A stretch of 39,243 bases of DNA from an uncultured Lamprocystis sp. (GCF_903933125.1 NZ_CAIZIZ010000096.1:1-39243); one strand, 5' to 3'. Shown: positions 16,702 through 25,547, numbered from the stretch's first letter. Notes: generated by a model not told the origin, from the letters alone. A program made the numbers and translations.

Positions 16702-18117
16702 ATGACCGTCCGTACCCGTTTCGCTCCATCCCCGACCGGTTATCTGCACGTCGGCGGCGCCCGCACTGCACTTTTTTGCTATCTCCATGCACGCAAACAC
16801 GGCGGCCAGTTTGTCCTGCGCATCGAGGACACCGACCTGGAGCGCTCGACCGCCGAGTCGGTCAACGCCATCCTGGAAGGAATGACCTGGCTCGGCCTGG
16901 ATTACGACGAAGGGCCCTTCTATCAGACCCAGCGCTTCGACCGCTACCACGCAGTCATCGACGACCTCCTGGCCCGCGGCCTGGCCTACCGCTGCGACTG
17001 CCCCAAGGAGCGTCTGGAGTCCATGCGCGAGGAGCAGATGGCGCAAAAACTCAAACCCCGGTATGACGGCCGGTGCCGCGAACATCAAGTCGACCCGTCG
17101 ACCCCCCATGTCATCCGCTTCCGCAACCCGCTGGACGGCGAGGTGGTGGTCGATGACCTGATCCGCGGCCGGATGGTCTTCAACAATCAGGAGCTCGATG
17201 ACCTGATCATCCGCCGCACCGACGGCTCACCCACCTACAACCTGGCGGTGGTCGTCGACGACGCCGACATGGCGATCACCCATGTCATCCGCGGTGACGA
17301 CCACATCAACAACACCCCGCGCCAGATCAATATCCTGCGCGCCGTGGGGGTGGAGCCGCCCCAGTATGCCCATGTTCCCATGATCCTGGGCGACGACGGG
17401 GCACGGCTGTCCAAACGCCATGGCGCGGTCAGCGTGATCGCCTACCGCGACGCCGGCTACCTGCCCGAGGCGCTGCTCAACTACCTGGTACGGCTCGGCT
17501 GGTCACACGGCGACCAGGAGATCTTCAGCATGGATGAGATGATCAACCTGTTCGACATCACGGACGTCAACAAGGCCGCCTCCAGCTTCAACACCGACAA
17601 GCTCGACTGGCTCAACCAGGAGTACATCAAGGTCGCCGATCCGGCGCATGTCGCCAACCTGCTGCGCCCCCAGCTGGGTCGGCTCGGCATCGACCCCACG
17701 GTCGGACCGGACCCGGTGTTGGTGGTCCAGGCCCAGGCCGCGCGTGCCCGCACCCTGGTCGAACTGGCCGCGATCAGCGCTTTTTGCTATCAGGACTTTG
17801 CCGACTACGACCCCGATGCCGCCAAGAAGCATCTGCGCCCGGTCGCCCGCGAACCCCTGACCCGGCTCAAGGCGGCCTTCGAACTGATGGCACTGGAGGA
17901 CTGGACGCCTGAATCACTGCATCATGTCGTCGAGGGTGTCGCGGAGGAACTCGGCGAGAAACTCGGCAAGGTGGCGCAGCCGCTGCGGGTCGCCATTGTC
18001 GGGCGTGCCGCCTCGCCCGGCATCGACGTCACCCTGCAACTGGTCGGCAAGGACGCCGTCCTGCGCCGGATCGACCAGGCGTTGGCGTACATCGACGCCC
18101 GCGCGGGTGCCGTCTGA
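16702..18117 (+). CDS. gltX: Glutamate--tRNA ligase
   Basis: This class I aminoacyl-tRNA synthetase charges tRNA-Glu in the cytoplasm. The start is the ATG at 16702 ([19 protein letters not shown]); the frame is open upstream to 16636 but not homologous. The HIGH-equivalent is [11 protein letters not shown]. The KMSKS-equivalent is RLSKRHG. A zinc site like that of E. coli is present (CDCPKERLE and a later Cys in DGRCREH). The catalytic core has FVLRIEDTD and [13 protein letters not shown]. Length (471 aa) is normal for the GltX1 type. It starts a plus-strand run with a lipoprotein gene 41 bases downstream. Confidence 0.96.
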   Translation: MTVRTRFAPSPTGYLHVGGARTALFCYLHARKHGGQFVLRIEDTDLERSTAESVNAILEGMTWLGLDYDEGPFYQTQRFDRYHAVIDDLLARGLAYRCDCPKERLESMREEQMAQKLKPRYDGRCREHQVDPSTPHVIRFRNPLDGEVVVDDLIRGRMVFNNQELDDLIIRRTDGSPTYNLAVVVDDADMAITHVIRGDDHINNTPRQINILRAVGVEPPQYAHVPMILGDDGARLSKRHGAVSVIAYRDAGYLPEALLNYLVRLGWSHGDQEIFSMDEMINLFDITDVNKAASSFNTDKLDWLNQEYIKVADPAHVANLLRPQLGRLGIDPTVGPDPVLVVQAQAARARTLVELAAISAFCYQDFADYDPDAAKKHLRPVAREPLTRLKAAFELMALEDWTPESLHHVVEGVAEELGEKLGKVAQPLRVAIVGRAASPGIDVTLQLVGKDAVLRRIDQALAYIDARAGAV

Positions 18118-18158
18118 TCCGCTATCATGCGGCGCACCCACACCATGGAACCCTGACC

Positions 18159-19694
18159 TTGAGCCAGTTCTCACCAAGACGCGATCGGCCGGTCCCACCT
18201 CGACGGCGCGGGCCGCGGGGCTGGGCCGCCCGGGCCTTGCTCGTCGTCGGCCTGCTCGCCGTGCTGACGCTGGCCGGCTGCGCCATGCGCCTGCCGGCCT
18301 GGGCGCGGATCGGCCCTGCTCCCGCGGCGGTCCAGACCGCGACCAAAGCGACCAAGGCGGACGCGACGCCGACGCCGACGCCCGCGGCCACGCCACCCGA
18401 CCTGAGCGCCCCTCCCGCCCCCCAGTGGCGCACGACACGCGAGGCCCTGGGCCTCAATACGCCGGCGGCGGAACCGGTTCCGGTCGGCGAGGGTGGCCCG
18501 ATCTTTACGCCCTTTAGTCAGACCTTACCCGAATTGCGGCGCGAGGTGGCCTTGATCTGCGGCTCGGCGCGGATCAACAAGCAACAGGACTATCTTGCGC
18601 CCCTGGTGACCGACCTGTACCTGTCCAATGTGGACCCGGCCTTCGCCACCGAGGCGCTGATCCAGGGCGATTGCGGCTCGCTGGCTGCCGTTGTGCGTGA
18701 GCTGGTGGCCCAGGGCGGCAATACGGTGGTCGCCGCGGTACTGAATCGCGCGATCTTCCTGAGCGGACCCGGTGCCGAGGGAACCATCCGGGCGGCCGCC
18801 TCCAGCGGGCTGAAGCAGGATCTGGTGACCCCGGTGCAGCGCTCCGAACCGGCCCGCGAGACAGGAACCCTCGCCTACTCCATGGCCTATTTCCCGTCCC
18901 AGGCCGCCGCTTATGGGGTTGCCAGCGCCGCCGCTCCCGGCACCCTGTACAGCAATGCCACCCCCGGCTTCGGGATCTATACCTTCGTCCTACTGGGCGG
19001 TACGTTCGATCCTGCCGAGGAGACCCAGCGCGCCCGGTACGCCGAACTGCTGCGCATTATCGAGACCTATGTCCTGGCCGGCGCGGAGACGCCGCAGAGT
19101 CCCACCCCGGAGTCCCACGCCTTTCTGATCGCCATCCGACCCGAGGAGGACGACGACACCACGCTCATCGAGCGGAGCGCGCCTGAACTCTCGGCAGGGA
19201 TGCGCAGCGACCTGAGTCGTTACTTGCGCAGCCGCAATCAGGCGGAGCTGGCGGAGCGGCTGACGTTGCTTCCCGGCCCCTTTCTGATCTCCAGTCTGGA
19301 ACCGCGCCTGCTGCCGAGCAACGCGGTTGCGCCGCGGCTGGTCACCGACCTGTCGAATATCGGTACCGAATATCTCTATGCCGTGGTCGATGCCTATGAC
19401 CGCCCGGTTCCCGCCGAGCAGCAGGGCCGACCCGAGGGCCTTACCGCGATTCGCGACCGCCTCCTTGGACTCTTCAGCCGCAAGGTCAGCGCGGTCGATC
19501 TGAGCCCGGCACTCAAAGACGCCTGGGTCTTCCGACTCGGCGCTCAGCCCCCCGCGGTCACGGAGCCGGCCGCCCCGGCTGTCGCGGATCAGGGCAACAG
19601 CGCGCCGGCGGCGAAACAGGCCGCGGCCAAGGCCGCCCCGCCCGCCAAGAAAGTTCCTAAACGTGCGTCAACGAAGGCAGTGCGCAGGTCATGA
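18159..19694 (+). CDS. Predicted lipoprotein of unknown function
   Basis: This 511-aa protein has a basic N-terminus, a hydrophobic stretch (ARALLVVGLLAVLTLAGC) and a lipobox with Cys at about residue 41, so it is probably an outer-membrane or periplasmic lipoprotein. A Thr/Pro/Ala linker follows (about 55-90). The globular part (about 110-450) contains SGPGAEGTIRAAA, GFGIYTFVLLGGTFDP and FLIAIRPEEDDDTT; the C-terminal 50 residues are Ala/Lys-rich. The start is a TTG at 18159; no ATG is available before the signal sequence. I do not recognise a family. Its stop overlaps the ATG of the next gene, so the two proteins probably act together at the envelope. Confidence 0.8.
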   Translation: MSQFSPRRDRPVPPRRRGPRGWAARALLVVGLLAVLTLAGCAMRLPAWARIGPAPAAVQTATKATKADATPTPTPAATPPDLSAPPAPQWRTTREALGLNTPAAEPVPVGEGGPIFTPFSQTLPELRREVALICGSARINKQQDYLAPLVTDLYLSNVDPAFATEALIQGDCGSLAAVVRELVAQGGNTVVAAVLNRAIFLSGPGAEGTIRAAASSGLKQDLVTPVQRSEPARETGTLAYSMAYFPSQAAAYGVASAAAPGTLYSNATPGFGIYTFVLLGGTFDPAEETQRARYAELLRIIETYVLAGAETPQSPTPESHAFLIAIRPEEDDDTTLIERSAPELSAGMRSDLSRYLRSRNQAELAERLTLLPGPFLISSLEPRLLPSNAVAPRLVTDLSNIGTEYLYAVVDAYDRPVPAEQQGRPEGLTAIRDRLLGLFSRKVSAVDLSPALKDAWVFRLGAQPPAVTEPAAPAVADQGNSAPAAKQAAAKAAPPAKKVPKRASTKAVRRS

Positions 19695-20308
19695 TCAACT
19701 TCGGGATTCCCAATCTGATCCGTTTTCTCATCGGGATCATTCTCTTGCAGGGCGTGACCGGGCTGCTGGTCTACACGGCGATGACGACGAACTGGCAGAC
19801 GACCTGGCCGCTGTTCCTGACCCTCGGATTGTCGATCGGCTTCGTAGTCGCACTCTGGTTCAGCGCCATCGTCGGTGCCGACCGCAAGCATGTGGTCTCG
19901 CGGGCCTCGGAACGCTTCTCCAAAGAGCGCGAACAGATCCGCGTCAAGGCCGAACAACAGCGGATCAAGGACGTACGCAGCATCGCCAAGGCCGCGCGCG
20001 GCGGACTCGGCGCGGGCATGAGTCTGAAGTCGGGGGTGGTCGTCGGCGGCGCCGTCGGCCTGGGCGTCGCCATGATGCTCACCCAGTTCATGGCACTGGG
20101 GTTGCTCACCCTGGCCACCGCGGGCGGTGCGGCACTCGGCTATGGCGTCCGGGTCCGGCAGGAAAAAATGATCGCCAACCGACGGTTGTCTGAACAGGAA
20201 AAGACGCTGAACCTCATCGAGGCCCCGCAGGCCGCACCGGCCATTGCCAGCCGGAGCCGGCGCAAATTGAGAGCGCCGCGCGATATGGACACTGATGCGG
20301 CGGACTGA
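19691..20308 (+). CDS. Membrane protein of unknown function, coupled to lipoprotein gene
   Basis: This 205-aa protein has two N-terminal membrane helices (LIRFLIGIILLQGVTGLLVY and a second ending FVVALWFSAIVGA). A charged coiled-coil-like stretch follows (SKEREQIRVKAEQQRIKDVR). After it come two Gly-rich hydrophobic helices (VVVGGAVGLGVAMMLTQ, LGLLTLATAGGAALGYG) and a basic tail. The ATG at 19691 overlaps the upstream lipoprotein stop (atgATGA-type, 4 bases). I do not recognise a family. The helix plus charged linker plus Gly-rich helix layout resembles small inner-membrane scaffold proteins, but this is only a description. Confidence 0.8.
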   Translation: MINFGIPNLIRFLIGIILLQGVTGLLVYTAMTTNWQTTWPLFLTLGLSIGFVVALWFSAIVGADRKHVVSRASERFSKEREQIRVKAEQQRIKDVRSIAKAARGGLGAGMSLKSGVVVGGAVGLGVAMMLTQFMALGLLTLATAGGAALGYGVRVRQEKMIANRRLSEQEKTLNLIEAPQAAPAIASRSRRKLRAPRDMDTDAAD

Positions 20309-20325
20309 TGCGGTTCGGCTTCTCG

Positions 20326-20347
20326 CTCCCACGCTCCCGCGTGGGAG
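20326..20347. repeat. REP-like hairpin
   Basis: Nine-base perfect arms (ctcccacgc / gcgtgggag) with a four-base loop, 18 bases after the membrane-protein stop. It is similar in style to the 1091-1190 palindrome. It could act as a terminator-like structure for the gltX-side genes, although no T-run follows. The rest of the gap to 20498 has related GC-rich words but no further clear feature. Confidence 0.55.
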
Positions 20348-20498
20348 TGTCGAGCGGGCGCTCCCGCGTCCGGTCTGCGGATTGGTGGCAGCGTGCCCGC
20401 GCCTGCTCCCACGCCGACGCGTGAAAGCCAGAACAGCCGGAGCACGCCGCCCCCAACGGGGATGATGCCGGCGAATTCCCTGAACCCCGACCGACAAG

Positions 20499-21587
20499 TC
20501 AGATGATAACAACCTCCGGATCGAGCCTGACCCCATAACGCCGATAGACCGCATCCTGCACTGCTTGTAAGAAATCGAGATACTCGCGGGACGTCGCACC
20601 GCCATAATTGACGATGTTGAGCGGCTGCGTTTTCCAAACCCCGCAGTGTCCAACCTGCTTTCCCGCCCAACCCATATCCTCGATCAACCAGGCGGCCGGG
20701 ATCTTGACGCGCTCACTCTCGCGGTCCTGGTCCACGGCGAACTCGCCGTAAACCAATTGCTCAGCCGGATAGTACTGAATCTCCGGACACAGGGCTTTGA
20801 TCGCCTGAAGCTGCTTGACAGTCACTGTCGGATTCATAAAGACGCTGCCGACCGTGCCCACCCGTGCCGGGTCCGGCAGCTTGCGTTGGCGAATACTGAC
20901 AATCGCATTGAAGACCTCGCGCACCCCGTAAGGCGGCGGACCGAGCCGCTCCAGTTCGCCGGCAACGGATTCGTAACGCGATTGATAACTGGTATTGAGG
21001 ATCGGGCGCTTACGCAGGCGCAGACAGATGCGCACCACGATCTGTCGCCCTTTCAGTTCTTGCTTGAAGATACTGGTGCGGTATCCCAGCCCGCATTCGT
21101 CGACCCGGAATCGGCAGAGCGCACCGCTGTTGAGATCAATCGATTCCACCCACAACAGACTCTCATGCAGGTTGTGGCCGTAACAGGCGATGTTATGCAC
21201 GGGGGCCGCGCCCGCGGTGCCGGGCACCAGCGCGAGATTCTCGATCCCGCCCCAGCCGTTGGCGACGGCGAACTCTACCACCGACGGCCAATCCTCGCCC
21301 GCACCGAGCGCGAGATCGACGACTTCGTCATCCTCGTAAACGACCGATCGGCCGCTGATCTCCATTTTCAGGACAACACCGTCGAAGTCCTTCGACAAGA
21401 GGATATTGGACCCTCCGCCGAGCACCAGGATCGCGTTTTCCGCGACCCGCGGGTCTTTGAGCAGCCGCTCCAAATCCGTCACCGATTGCACGACGGCGAA
21501 GTAGCGCGCCTTCACATCCAGACGCAAGGTGTTGAACGGTAGCAGAGAAACTTGTTCCTGGAGAACGTGGAGTGCGACGTTAGGCAT
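20499..21587 (-). CDS. murB: UDP-N-acetylmuramate dehydrogenase
   Basis: MurB reduces the enolpyruvyl group of UDP-GlcNAc-enolpyruvate to give UDP-MurNAc, using NADPH and FAD. This 362-aa protein is of the type I (E. coli) size. It has the FAD pyrophosphate loop VLGGGSNILLS, the GWGGIENLALVPGTAGAAP block, YRTSIFK with the conserved Arg, and GTVGSVFMNP with the proton-donor Ser. It closes with the terminal Glu in LDPEVVII. The substrate-binding PAAWLIEDMGWAGK region is recognisable but divergent. The start is the ATG at 21587; a TTG at 21596 would add three residues. It is isolated from other cell-wall genes. This may be an additional copy or a relocated single copy; the window cannot tell. 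Confidence 0.9.
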   Translation of the reverse strand: MPNVALHVLQEQVSLLPFNTLRLDVKARYFAVVQSVTDLERLLKDPRVAENAILVLGGGSNILLSKDFDGVVLKMEISGRSVVYEDDEVVDLALGAGEDWPSVVEFAVANGWGGIENLALVPGTAGAAPVHNIACYGHNLHESLLWVESIDLNSGALCRFRVDECGLGYRTSIFKQELKGRQIVVRICLRLRKRPILNTSYQSRYESVAGELERLGPPPYGVREVFNAIVSIRQRKLPDPARVGTVGSVFMNPTVTVKQLQAIKALCPEIQYYPAEQLVYGEFAVDQDRESERVKIPAAWLIEDMGWAGKQVGHCGVWKTQPLNIVNYGGATSREYLDFLQAVQDAVYRRYGVRLDPEVVII

Positions 21588-21743
21588 GGCAGTCAAGCGG
21601 CATCATCAGAACACTAAGTGAATAAAGGGCGATCTTTGCGGGGCACATTGTATCCGGATTGCCGCTGCCGCCCCGCCGCACGGAGGTCAGGGTCGGGCCG
21701 GGTCCACGCCAGGCACGGCGGCTCAGGCCGGTTCGAGATCTCA

Positions 21744-21900
21744 TGGTGGATGCGCTGCGCTGATCCACCCTACAATACCAGCGCTACTGTAGGGTGGATA
21801 AGGCGCGCCGCACACTGCTCGGGATTCGGCTCGTCGGTCGTGCGCGCCGCATCCACCAGGGGTCACGCGAGGCCCTCAAGACTTGGAATTGCTGTCGTCG
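21744..21900. repeat. MITE-like dispersed repeat, copy A
   Basis: The core at 21744-21858 has perfect 11-base terminal inverted repeats (tggtggatgcg) and an internal inverted repeat (atccaccctaca / tgtagggtggat). A flank shared with copy B (23990-24144) continues to the acttggaattg motif. It fills most of the 429-base gap between murB and the SrfA-like gene; 21588-21743 shows nothing else I can support. Confidence 0.75.
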
Positions 21901-22016
21901 CCTTTTAGTGTCCTCTCAAAGACTCAAGTTTGGGGTCGAATCCTTGACCAGCTTTGTGGTTAAATCAGCATACAGGATTCTCAGCGAAAATCGCCGATAG
22001 TAAAGCGAGGAACGGC

Positions 22017-22511
22017 ATGGTCGGCCCCTTGTTGGAAAGCGGCACCCTGACCGAGTTTGAACCACTCGGCGTCGGCGGTGAAACCTTATTCGGGTCGGCA
22101 ACCGAGCTACGGGGCGCGATGCAGCGCCGCCTCGCCGCCGAGGTCGCCGCGTCGTTTGCCGTGCCACAGCAGAACGCCTACGGCGACACGCTGGATTGGT
22201 ACGCGCCCGAGCCCGGCGCCGTCACCCCATGGGACGGGCTTGCCGACGAGCAGCGATCCGCCATCCTGGAGCAGGTTGAGGCGCTACGCACCCAGGTGCT
22301 CGACCTCAGCCGGCAACTGATCGGCGACGACCGCCCCGCCTGGCAGACTTTAGGCCGGCTGCTGGAACACGCGGCGACCATCCCCGATCAGTCGCACATC
22401 TTTCGCGTCGGCAGTCGGCCGGTGCTGGCCTTCTGGGGCTTTCGGCAGCGCGGCGGCGAATCGTCAACCGGCGTGCCGGCCGGCGGCGCCACCATCCGCC
22501 CATCCCGGTGA
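22017..22511 (+). pseudogene. SrfA-like protein, N-terminal fragment
   Basis: The 164 residues from the ATG at 22017 (GAGG six bases upstream) resemble the N-terminus of the SrfA family of enterobacterial SrfABC-type loci. Blocks are GPLLESGTLTEFEPLGVGGETLF, FAVPQQNAYGDTLDWYAPEPG and PVLAFWGFRQRGGE. SrfA-family proteins are usually over 400 aa, with a membrane helix after this region. Here the frame ends in about 15 unrelated residues at 22511. The break falls where a second, oppositely oriented gene fragment begins. No srfB or srfC is present. I recall the family by pattern only; the role of SrfABC is not well established. Confidence 0.5.
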
Positions 22512-22989
22512 GGGTCTCCCAAACGCCGGTCCCGGCCGCCGTCAACCCCACCGTGGACGTCGGCGGCATCTCCACCACGGCCTGCGTCCAGCGCCCGGCG
22601 GTCACCGGATGCAGCGCGCTGACGGTCTGATACCCGTCCGCGCGCACCTCCACCTTTCCGAGCAGCAGCGCCCGGCCGCCCGCGTGTTCAAAGGGGCCGA
22701 CCAGACGGAACAGGGGCGCCAGCTCGGGCGGCACGTCGGCCGGTAGGGTGTCCGCGGTCGGCACCCACCGGAAGGCCATGGCGCCGCCGCAGGGCAGCGG
22801 CAGCAGCACGTCGTCGGCCTTGGGGACGGGGTTGTAGAGGTCGCGCGGCCAGGTGATCGGCTCGGCGGCCAGGGCCAGCGGGGCGACAAAGACCCCCAGG
22901 GCGAGGACGCCGACGCCGAGCGGCAGAACCGACCCATTCGGATGCCGCCAACGGCGCGCGCCCGGGTTGCCGGTCGCCGTCGTCCTCAC
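22500..22989 (-). pseudogene. Formylglycine-generating-enzyme-like (SUMF1/PvdO) N-terminal fragment
   Basis: Reading from 22989, the frame has a hydrophobic signal-like segment (VLPLGVGVLALGVFVAPLALA). Next come PLPCGGAMAFRWV and LFRLVGPFEHAG, and then GKVEVRADGYQTV. This order resembles the start of exported SUMF1-domain proteins (...GPF...GKYEVTRDQY...). The catalytic C-terminal part of the domain, with its Cys/His residues, is absent. From about 22500 on, the frame runs antisense through the SrfA-like fragment. It is an inactive remnant. Confidence 0.45.
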
Positions 22990-23146
22990 CTGCGGGTGCC
23001 GCGACCGCGCGCCACGGGTGACGACGTGGCGGCTGATCGGTCAATGGTCACGGCTGCGATGCTCCTTCAGCCAGGCTTCAATGGCGTCGGGAGGTGGATG
23101 CGGCGCGTGATCGATCGACCGGATCCCTGACACCGAGTGACGCGCC

Positions 23147-23201
23147 TGATCCATCCTACAGCGGAGCCGGTTTCGTCGGGTGGATCAGCGCAACGCATCC
23201 A
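23147..23201. repeat. Degenerate relative of the MITE-like repeat
   Basis: A short stretch with tgatccatcctaca ... gggtggatcagcg ... cgcatccacc words resembles the inner parts of copies A and B but lacks the full structure. Confidence 0.45.
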
Positions 23202-23239
23202 CCGTCAGCCGCTTGGGATCGGCTCCGCCGCGCTGGGGT

Positions 23240-23911
23240 TCAATAGGCCCGCGGCTCAAACCCGGCGGGCACCTCCAGGGTGAAGACCTGATCGTGAATG
23301 CGCGCGACATAGAACCCCTCCCGCAAGACCCGCTCGCGCAAGGTGGGAGTCAGGTCCACCGCGGCCAGGATGCCGTAGAGCCGTTTCTCCCGATGCTCGG
23401 GGAAAAAGTCCCGAAACCGGTGCAGCAGGTTTTGCAACTGGGTGATCGCCTCCTCGCGCAGATGGCTCTTGACCTCGACCAGATAGGCGGCGTTGACGGC
23501 GCCGTTGGCGTAGGCCAGGACATCGATCTCCAGGTGCTGCCCATCTTTGGTGGCGCGCACGCTGGGGCTGATGACTTCCATGCCGAAGCGCTTGCGCAGC
23601 AGCCGTTCCATGGAGGGTAAGGCCAGCCCTTCGGTAAAGCTCCCGAATTTCTCTCCCAGCCCGCCGATCTGTTTACCCAGTTCTCTGATCTGCTGATCGG
23701 TTTGGCGCTTCTGGCGGTCGGTTTCCTGGAACTTGCGATCGGTTTCCTGGAACTTGCGGTCGGTTTCCTGGAACTTGCGGTCGGTTTCCTGGAACATGCG
23801 CTTGGTTTCCTGAAACTGGCGGTCGGTTTCCTGGAACATGCGCTCGGTCTCTCGCTGCGCTGCGGTCAACTCGCGCAACAAGGCCCAGACGTCGTCGGCG
23901 GTCGTGGCCAT
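23240..23911 (-). CDS. PD-(D/E)XK nuclease-fold protein with heptad repeats (DUF3782-like)
   Basis: The start is the ATG at 23911 (MATTADDVWALLREL), seven bases after GGAGGGAG. The N-terminal third (about residues 22-72) is a run of seven-residue units, FQETDRK with variants, which should form a long coiled coil. It then passes into KRQTDQQIRELGKQIGGLGEKFG. The C-terminal domain carries a PD-(D/E)XK signature: LEIDVLAYANGAVNAAYLVEVKSHL, with Asp and the EVK triad, followed by a basic helix. The layout matches DUF3782-type proteins common in cyanobacteria and Chromatiaceae, whose role is unknown. It is the only intact-looking gene between 21740 and 24900. Confidence 0.82.
   Translation of the reverse strand: MATTADDVWALLRELTAAQRETERMFQETDRQFQETKRMFQETDRKFQETDRKFQETDRKFQETDRQKRQTDQQIRELGKQIGGLGEKFGSFTEGLALPSMERLLRKRFGMEVISPSVRATKDGQHLEIDVLAYANGAVNAAYLVEVKSHLREEAITQLQNLLHRFRDFFPEHREKRLYGILAAVDLTPTLRERVLREGFYVARIHDQVFTLEVPAGFEPRAY
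23699..23845. repeat. 21-bp in-frame tandem repeat
   Basis: Seven 21-base units (first one degenerate, six close to ggtttcctggaacttgcggt plus one base) encode the FQETDRK heptads of the nuclease-fold protein. Two adjacent units, 23741-23761 and 23762-23782, are identical. This suggests recent slippage and variable copy number. Confidence 0.9.
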
Positions 23912-23989
23912 GGGTTGCTCCCTCCGGTCGTGGCGATGGCGAGAGTATAGCGCCAACGCCGGGTTTCGCTCTCGCTCGACTCAGGCTGA

Positions 23990-24144
23990 TGGTGGATGCG
24001 CTACGCTGATCCGCCCGACGAAATCGGCCCCGTTGTAGGGCGGATAAGGCGCGCCGCTCTGTCAGGGACCCGGCACGGCGGTCGCGCGCGCCGCATCCAC
24101 CACGGGTCGCGCGATGCCGCCCAAACTTGGAATTGTCGGCTGCG
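23990..24144. repeat. MITE-like dispersed repeat, copy B
   Basis: Same organisation as copy A: terminal inverted repeat tggtggatgcg (23990-24000 and 24092-24102), ggataaggcgcgccgc inside, and the acttggaattg motif in the right flank. The internal loop sequence differs from copy A. Confidence 0.72.
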
Positions 24145-24155
24145 CCGAGATCGCA

Positions 24156-24420
24156 ATGCACCTCGCGGACGGCACGATCGTGACCCGCGACCTGGATGAA
24201 CGCGGCCGGCTGGTGGAGATGCGTGACGGCGCCGGGAGCCTGGTCTACGGCTACGATGACCTGGGGCGGTTGAACCGGGTGGAGCGGGAGGGCGCACCCG
24301 CGCTCCACTACACCCACGATAATGCTGACCGGATCAAGACGCTGCGTGTCCGCGACGCCTTCCACATCGGCTACACCTATGACTTCCGCGGCCGCCTGGA
24401 GTCCATCGGCGCGGGAGCGG
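24156..24420 (+). pseudogene. Rhs/YD-repeat fragment
   Basis: About 88 residues of YD repeats are readable: GTIVTRDLDERGRLVEMRDG, YGYDDLGRLNRVEREG, LHYTHDNADRIKTLRV and YTYDFRGRLESIG. Intact Rhs or YD-repeat proteins are usually over 1000 aa and have a signal, shell and toxin domain, none of which is present. The fragment follows copy B of the repeat directly and joins a DUF4143 ATPase fragment near 24430. It is debris from a larger polymorphic-toxin-type or wall-associated gene. Confidence 0.7.
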
Positions 24421-24433
24421 GCCGGTCCGCCGC

Positions 24434-24898
24434 CAACCCTGATGGAACTCTATCACGCGATCTGGCGCGGCACCTTCCCGCGGATCGCACTGGATCCTGA
24501 CACGCCGCGGGACATCTTCTATCGTTCCTATCTCCAGACCTACATCGAACGGGATGTCCGCAGTCTCGCCCGGGTCGGCGACGCTTCGGCTTTTCAGCGT
24601 TGCGTGCGGGCAGCCGCGGCCAGGACCGTGCAGTTGGTCAATTTCGCCGATCTGGCGCGCGATGTGGATGTCGATCAGAAAACCGTGAAGGCATCGATCT
24701 GCTGATCGAGCAGGACGACACCCTCTACCCGGTCGAAATAAAAAAAGACGGCGACCCCCAGCCGACACACCGCGGGCGATTTCGGCGTCCTGGACAAAAC
24801 CGGGCGGCGCATCGGCGAGGGTGCGGTACTCTGCCTCAAGGAGACGGATGTACCGCTCTCCACAACTGTCTCGGCGATACCGGTCTGGTATCTGTAGC
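24434..24898 (+). pseudogene. DUF4143-type AAA ATPase, C-terminal remnants
   Basis: Two pieces of one family are readable. The first is MELYHAIWRGTFPRI, YRSYLQTYIERDVRSLARVGD and VNFADLARDVDVDQKTVK, up to about 24690. After a deletion comes LLIEQDDTLYPVEIKK. Following a frameshift near 24770, GDFGVLDKTGRRIGEGAVLCL and IPVWYL end at a stop by 24898. In intact proteins an N-terminal ATPase domain precedes and about 80-100 residues separate the two pieces. The ATPase part is entirely missing here. Such proteins, with a PD-(D/E)XK-like C-terminus, are common in accessory regions; their role is unclear. Confidence 0.75.
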
Positions 24899-24951
24899 AC
24901 CGTTGGTCCGCATTGCCTAATTGGTTGGTCCGCGCAGCGGACCCTACCAAC

Positions 24952-25338
24952 TCAAGCCGTCTTCTTGGCGCGCTTGGCCTTCGCGGCAGGCAGGGATTGC
25001 GCCAGTTCGCGCAGACGGGCGCGGCCCTCGTCGTCCGTCGCACGATAACGGGCAATCAGGTCGGCCTCCTCCGGCTCGCAAGGTGGATCGTCATCCAGAC
25101 AGAGCAGCCACGTGGGCGTAACGGTGCCCAAGGCTGACGCGAGGATGGCGGACTCTTCGAGGCCCATGCGGCGCAATCCTTGCTCGTAATTACTGATCCG
25201 CGACTTGGAGTAGCAGCCGGTACGCTCCGCCAGTTCGCTCAATGAGAGCCCCAGGTCATGCCTGGCCTGACGCAGGCGGGTACCGATGCGATGGGTGAGA
25301 TCGGCGGCGGGCTCGATCTTGGCGGCAGTGTCGATCAT
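24952..25338 (-). CDS. XRE-family (Cro/C1-type) transcriptional regulator
   Basis: This 128-aa protein has an N-terminal helix-turn-helix of the HTH_3/XRE class: IGTRLRQARHDLGLSLSELAERTGCYSKSRISNYEQGLRRM, roughly residues 18-58. The family's SxISNYEQG recognition helix is intact. A middle helix ILASALGTVTPTWLLCLDD follows. The C-terminal tail is rich in Lys/Ala (AKAKRAKKTA). The start is the ATG at 25338, with GAGG about six bases upstream; the frame is open to 25404. It is divergent from the btuB promoter and riboswitch. The target is unknown; phage-like or stand-alone regulators look alike. Confidence 0.85.
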   Translation of the reverse strand: MIDTAAKIEPAADLTHRIGTRLRQARHDLGLSLSELAERTGCYSKSRISNYEQGLRRMGLEESAILASALGTVTPTWLLCLDDDPPCEPEEADLIARYRATDDEGRARLRELAQSLPAAKAKRAKKTA

Positions 25339-25502
25339 GGGGACCTCGGTCGGTGGTGGCTCGGTTTGTGGACTAGAGTAGCGCAGGTCCGACACGAAAT
25401 GCATGTTAATCCGTCAATGATCCGGACGGTCAGGGCTGGCGCGAACAAATCAACCCGGATCGCCAGGCCGGCGCGCGGACTCGCGCCGTGCGGTGGCGGT
25501 GA

Positions 25503-25531
25503 TTGACGGCTCGGGGGTCACGCCCTAGAGT
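25503..25531 (+). promoter_or_regulatory. Sigma70-type promoter for btuB
   Basis: TTGACG at 25503-25508 and TAGAGT at 25526-25531 are separated by exactly 17 bases. The pair lies just upstream of the cobalamin riboswitch, so transcription would start near 25538. The fit in position and spacing makes this a credible promoter. Confidence 0.65.
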
Positions 25532-25547
25532 GCGGTCCCTTGATCTT

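Noticed and set aside
23702-23950. Plus-strand hydrophobic frame with LAVGFLE heptads
   Set aside because: It is the antisense reading of the 21-bp tandem repeat; the minus frame has a ribosome-binding site and a nuclease domain.
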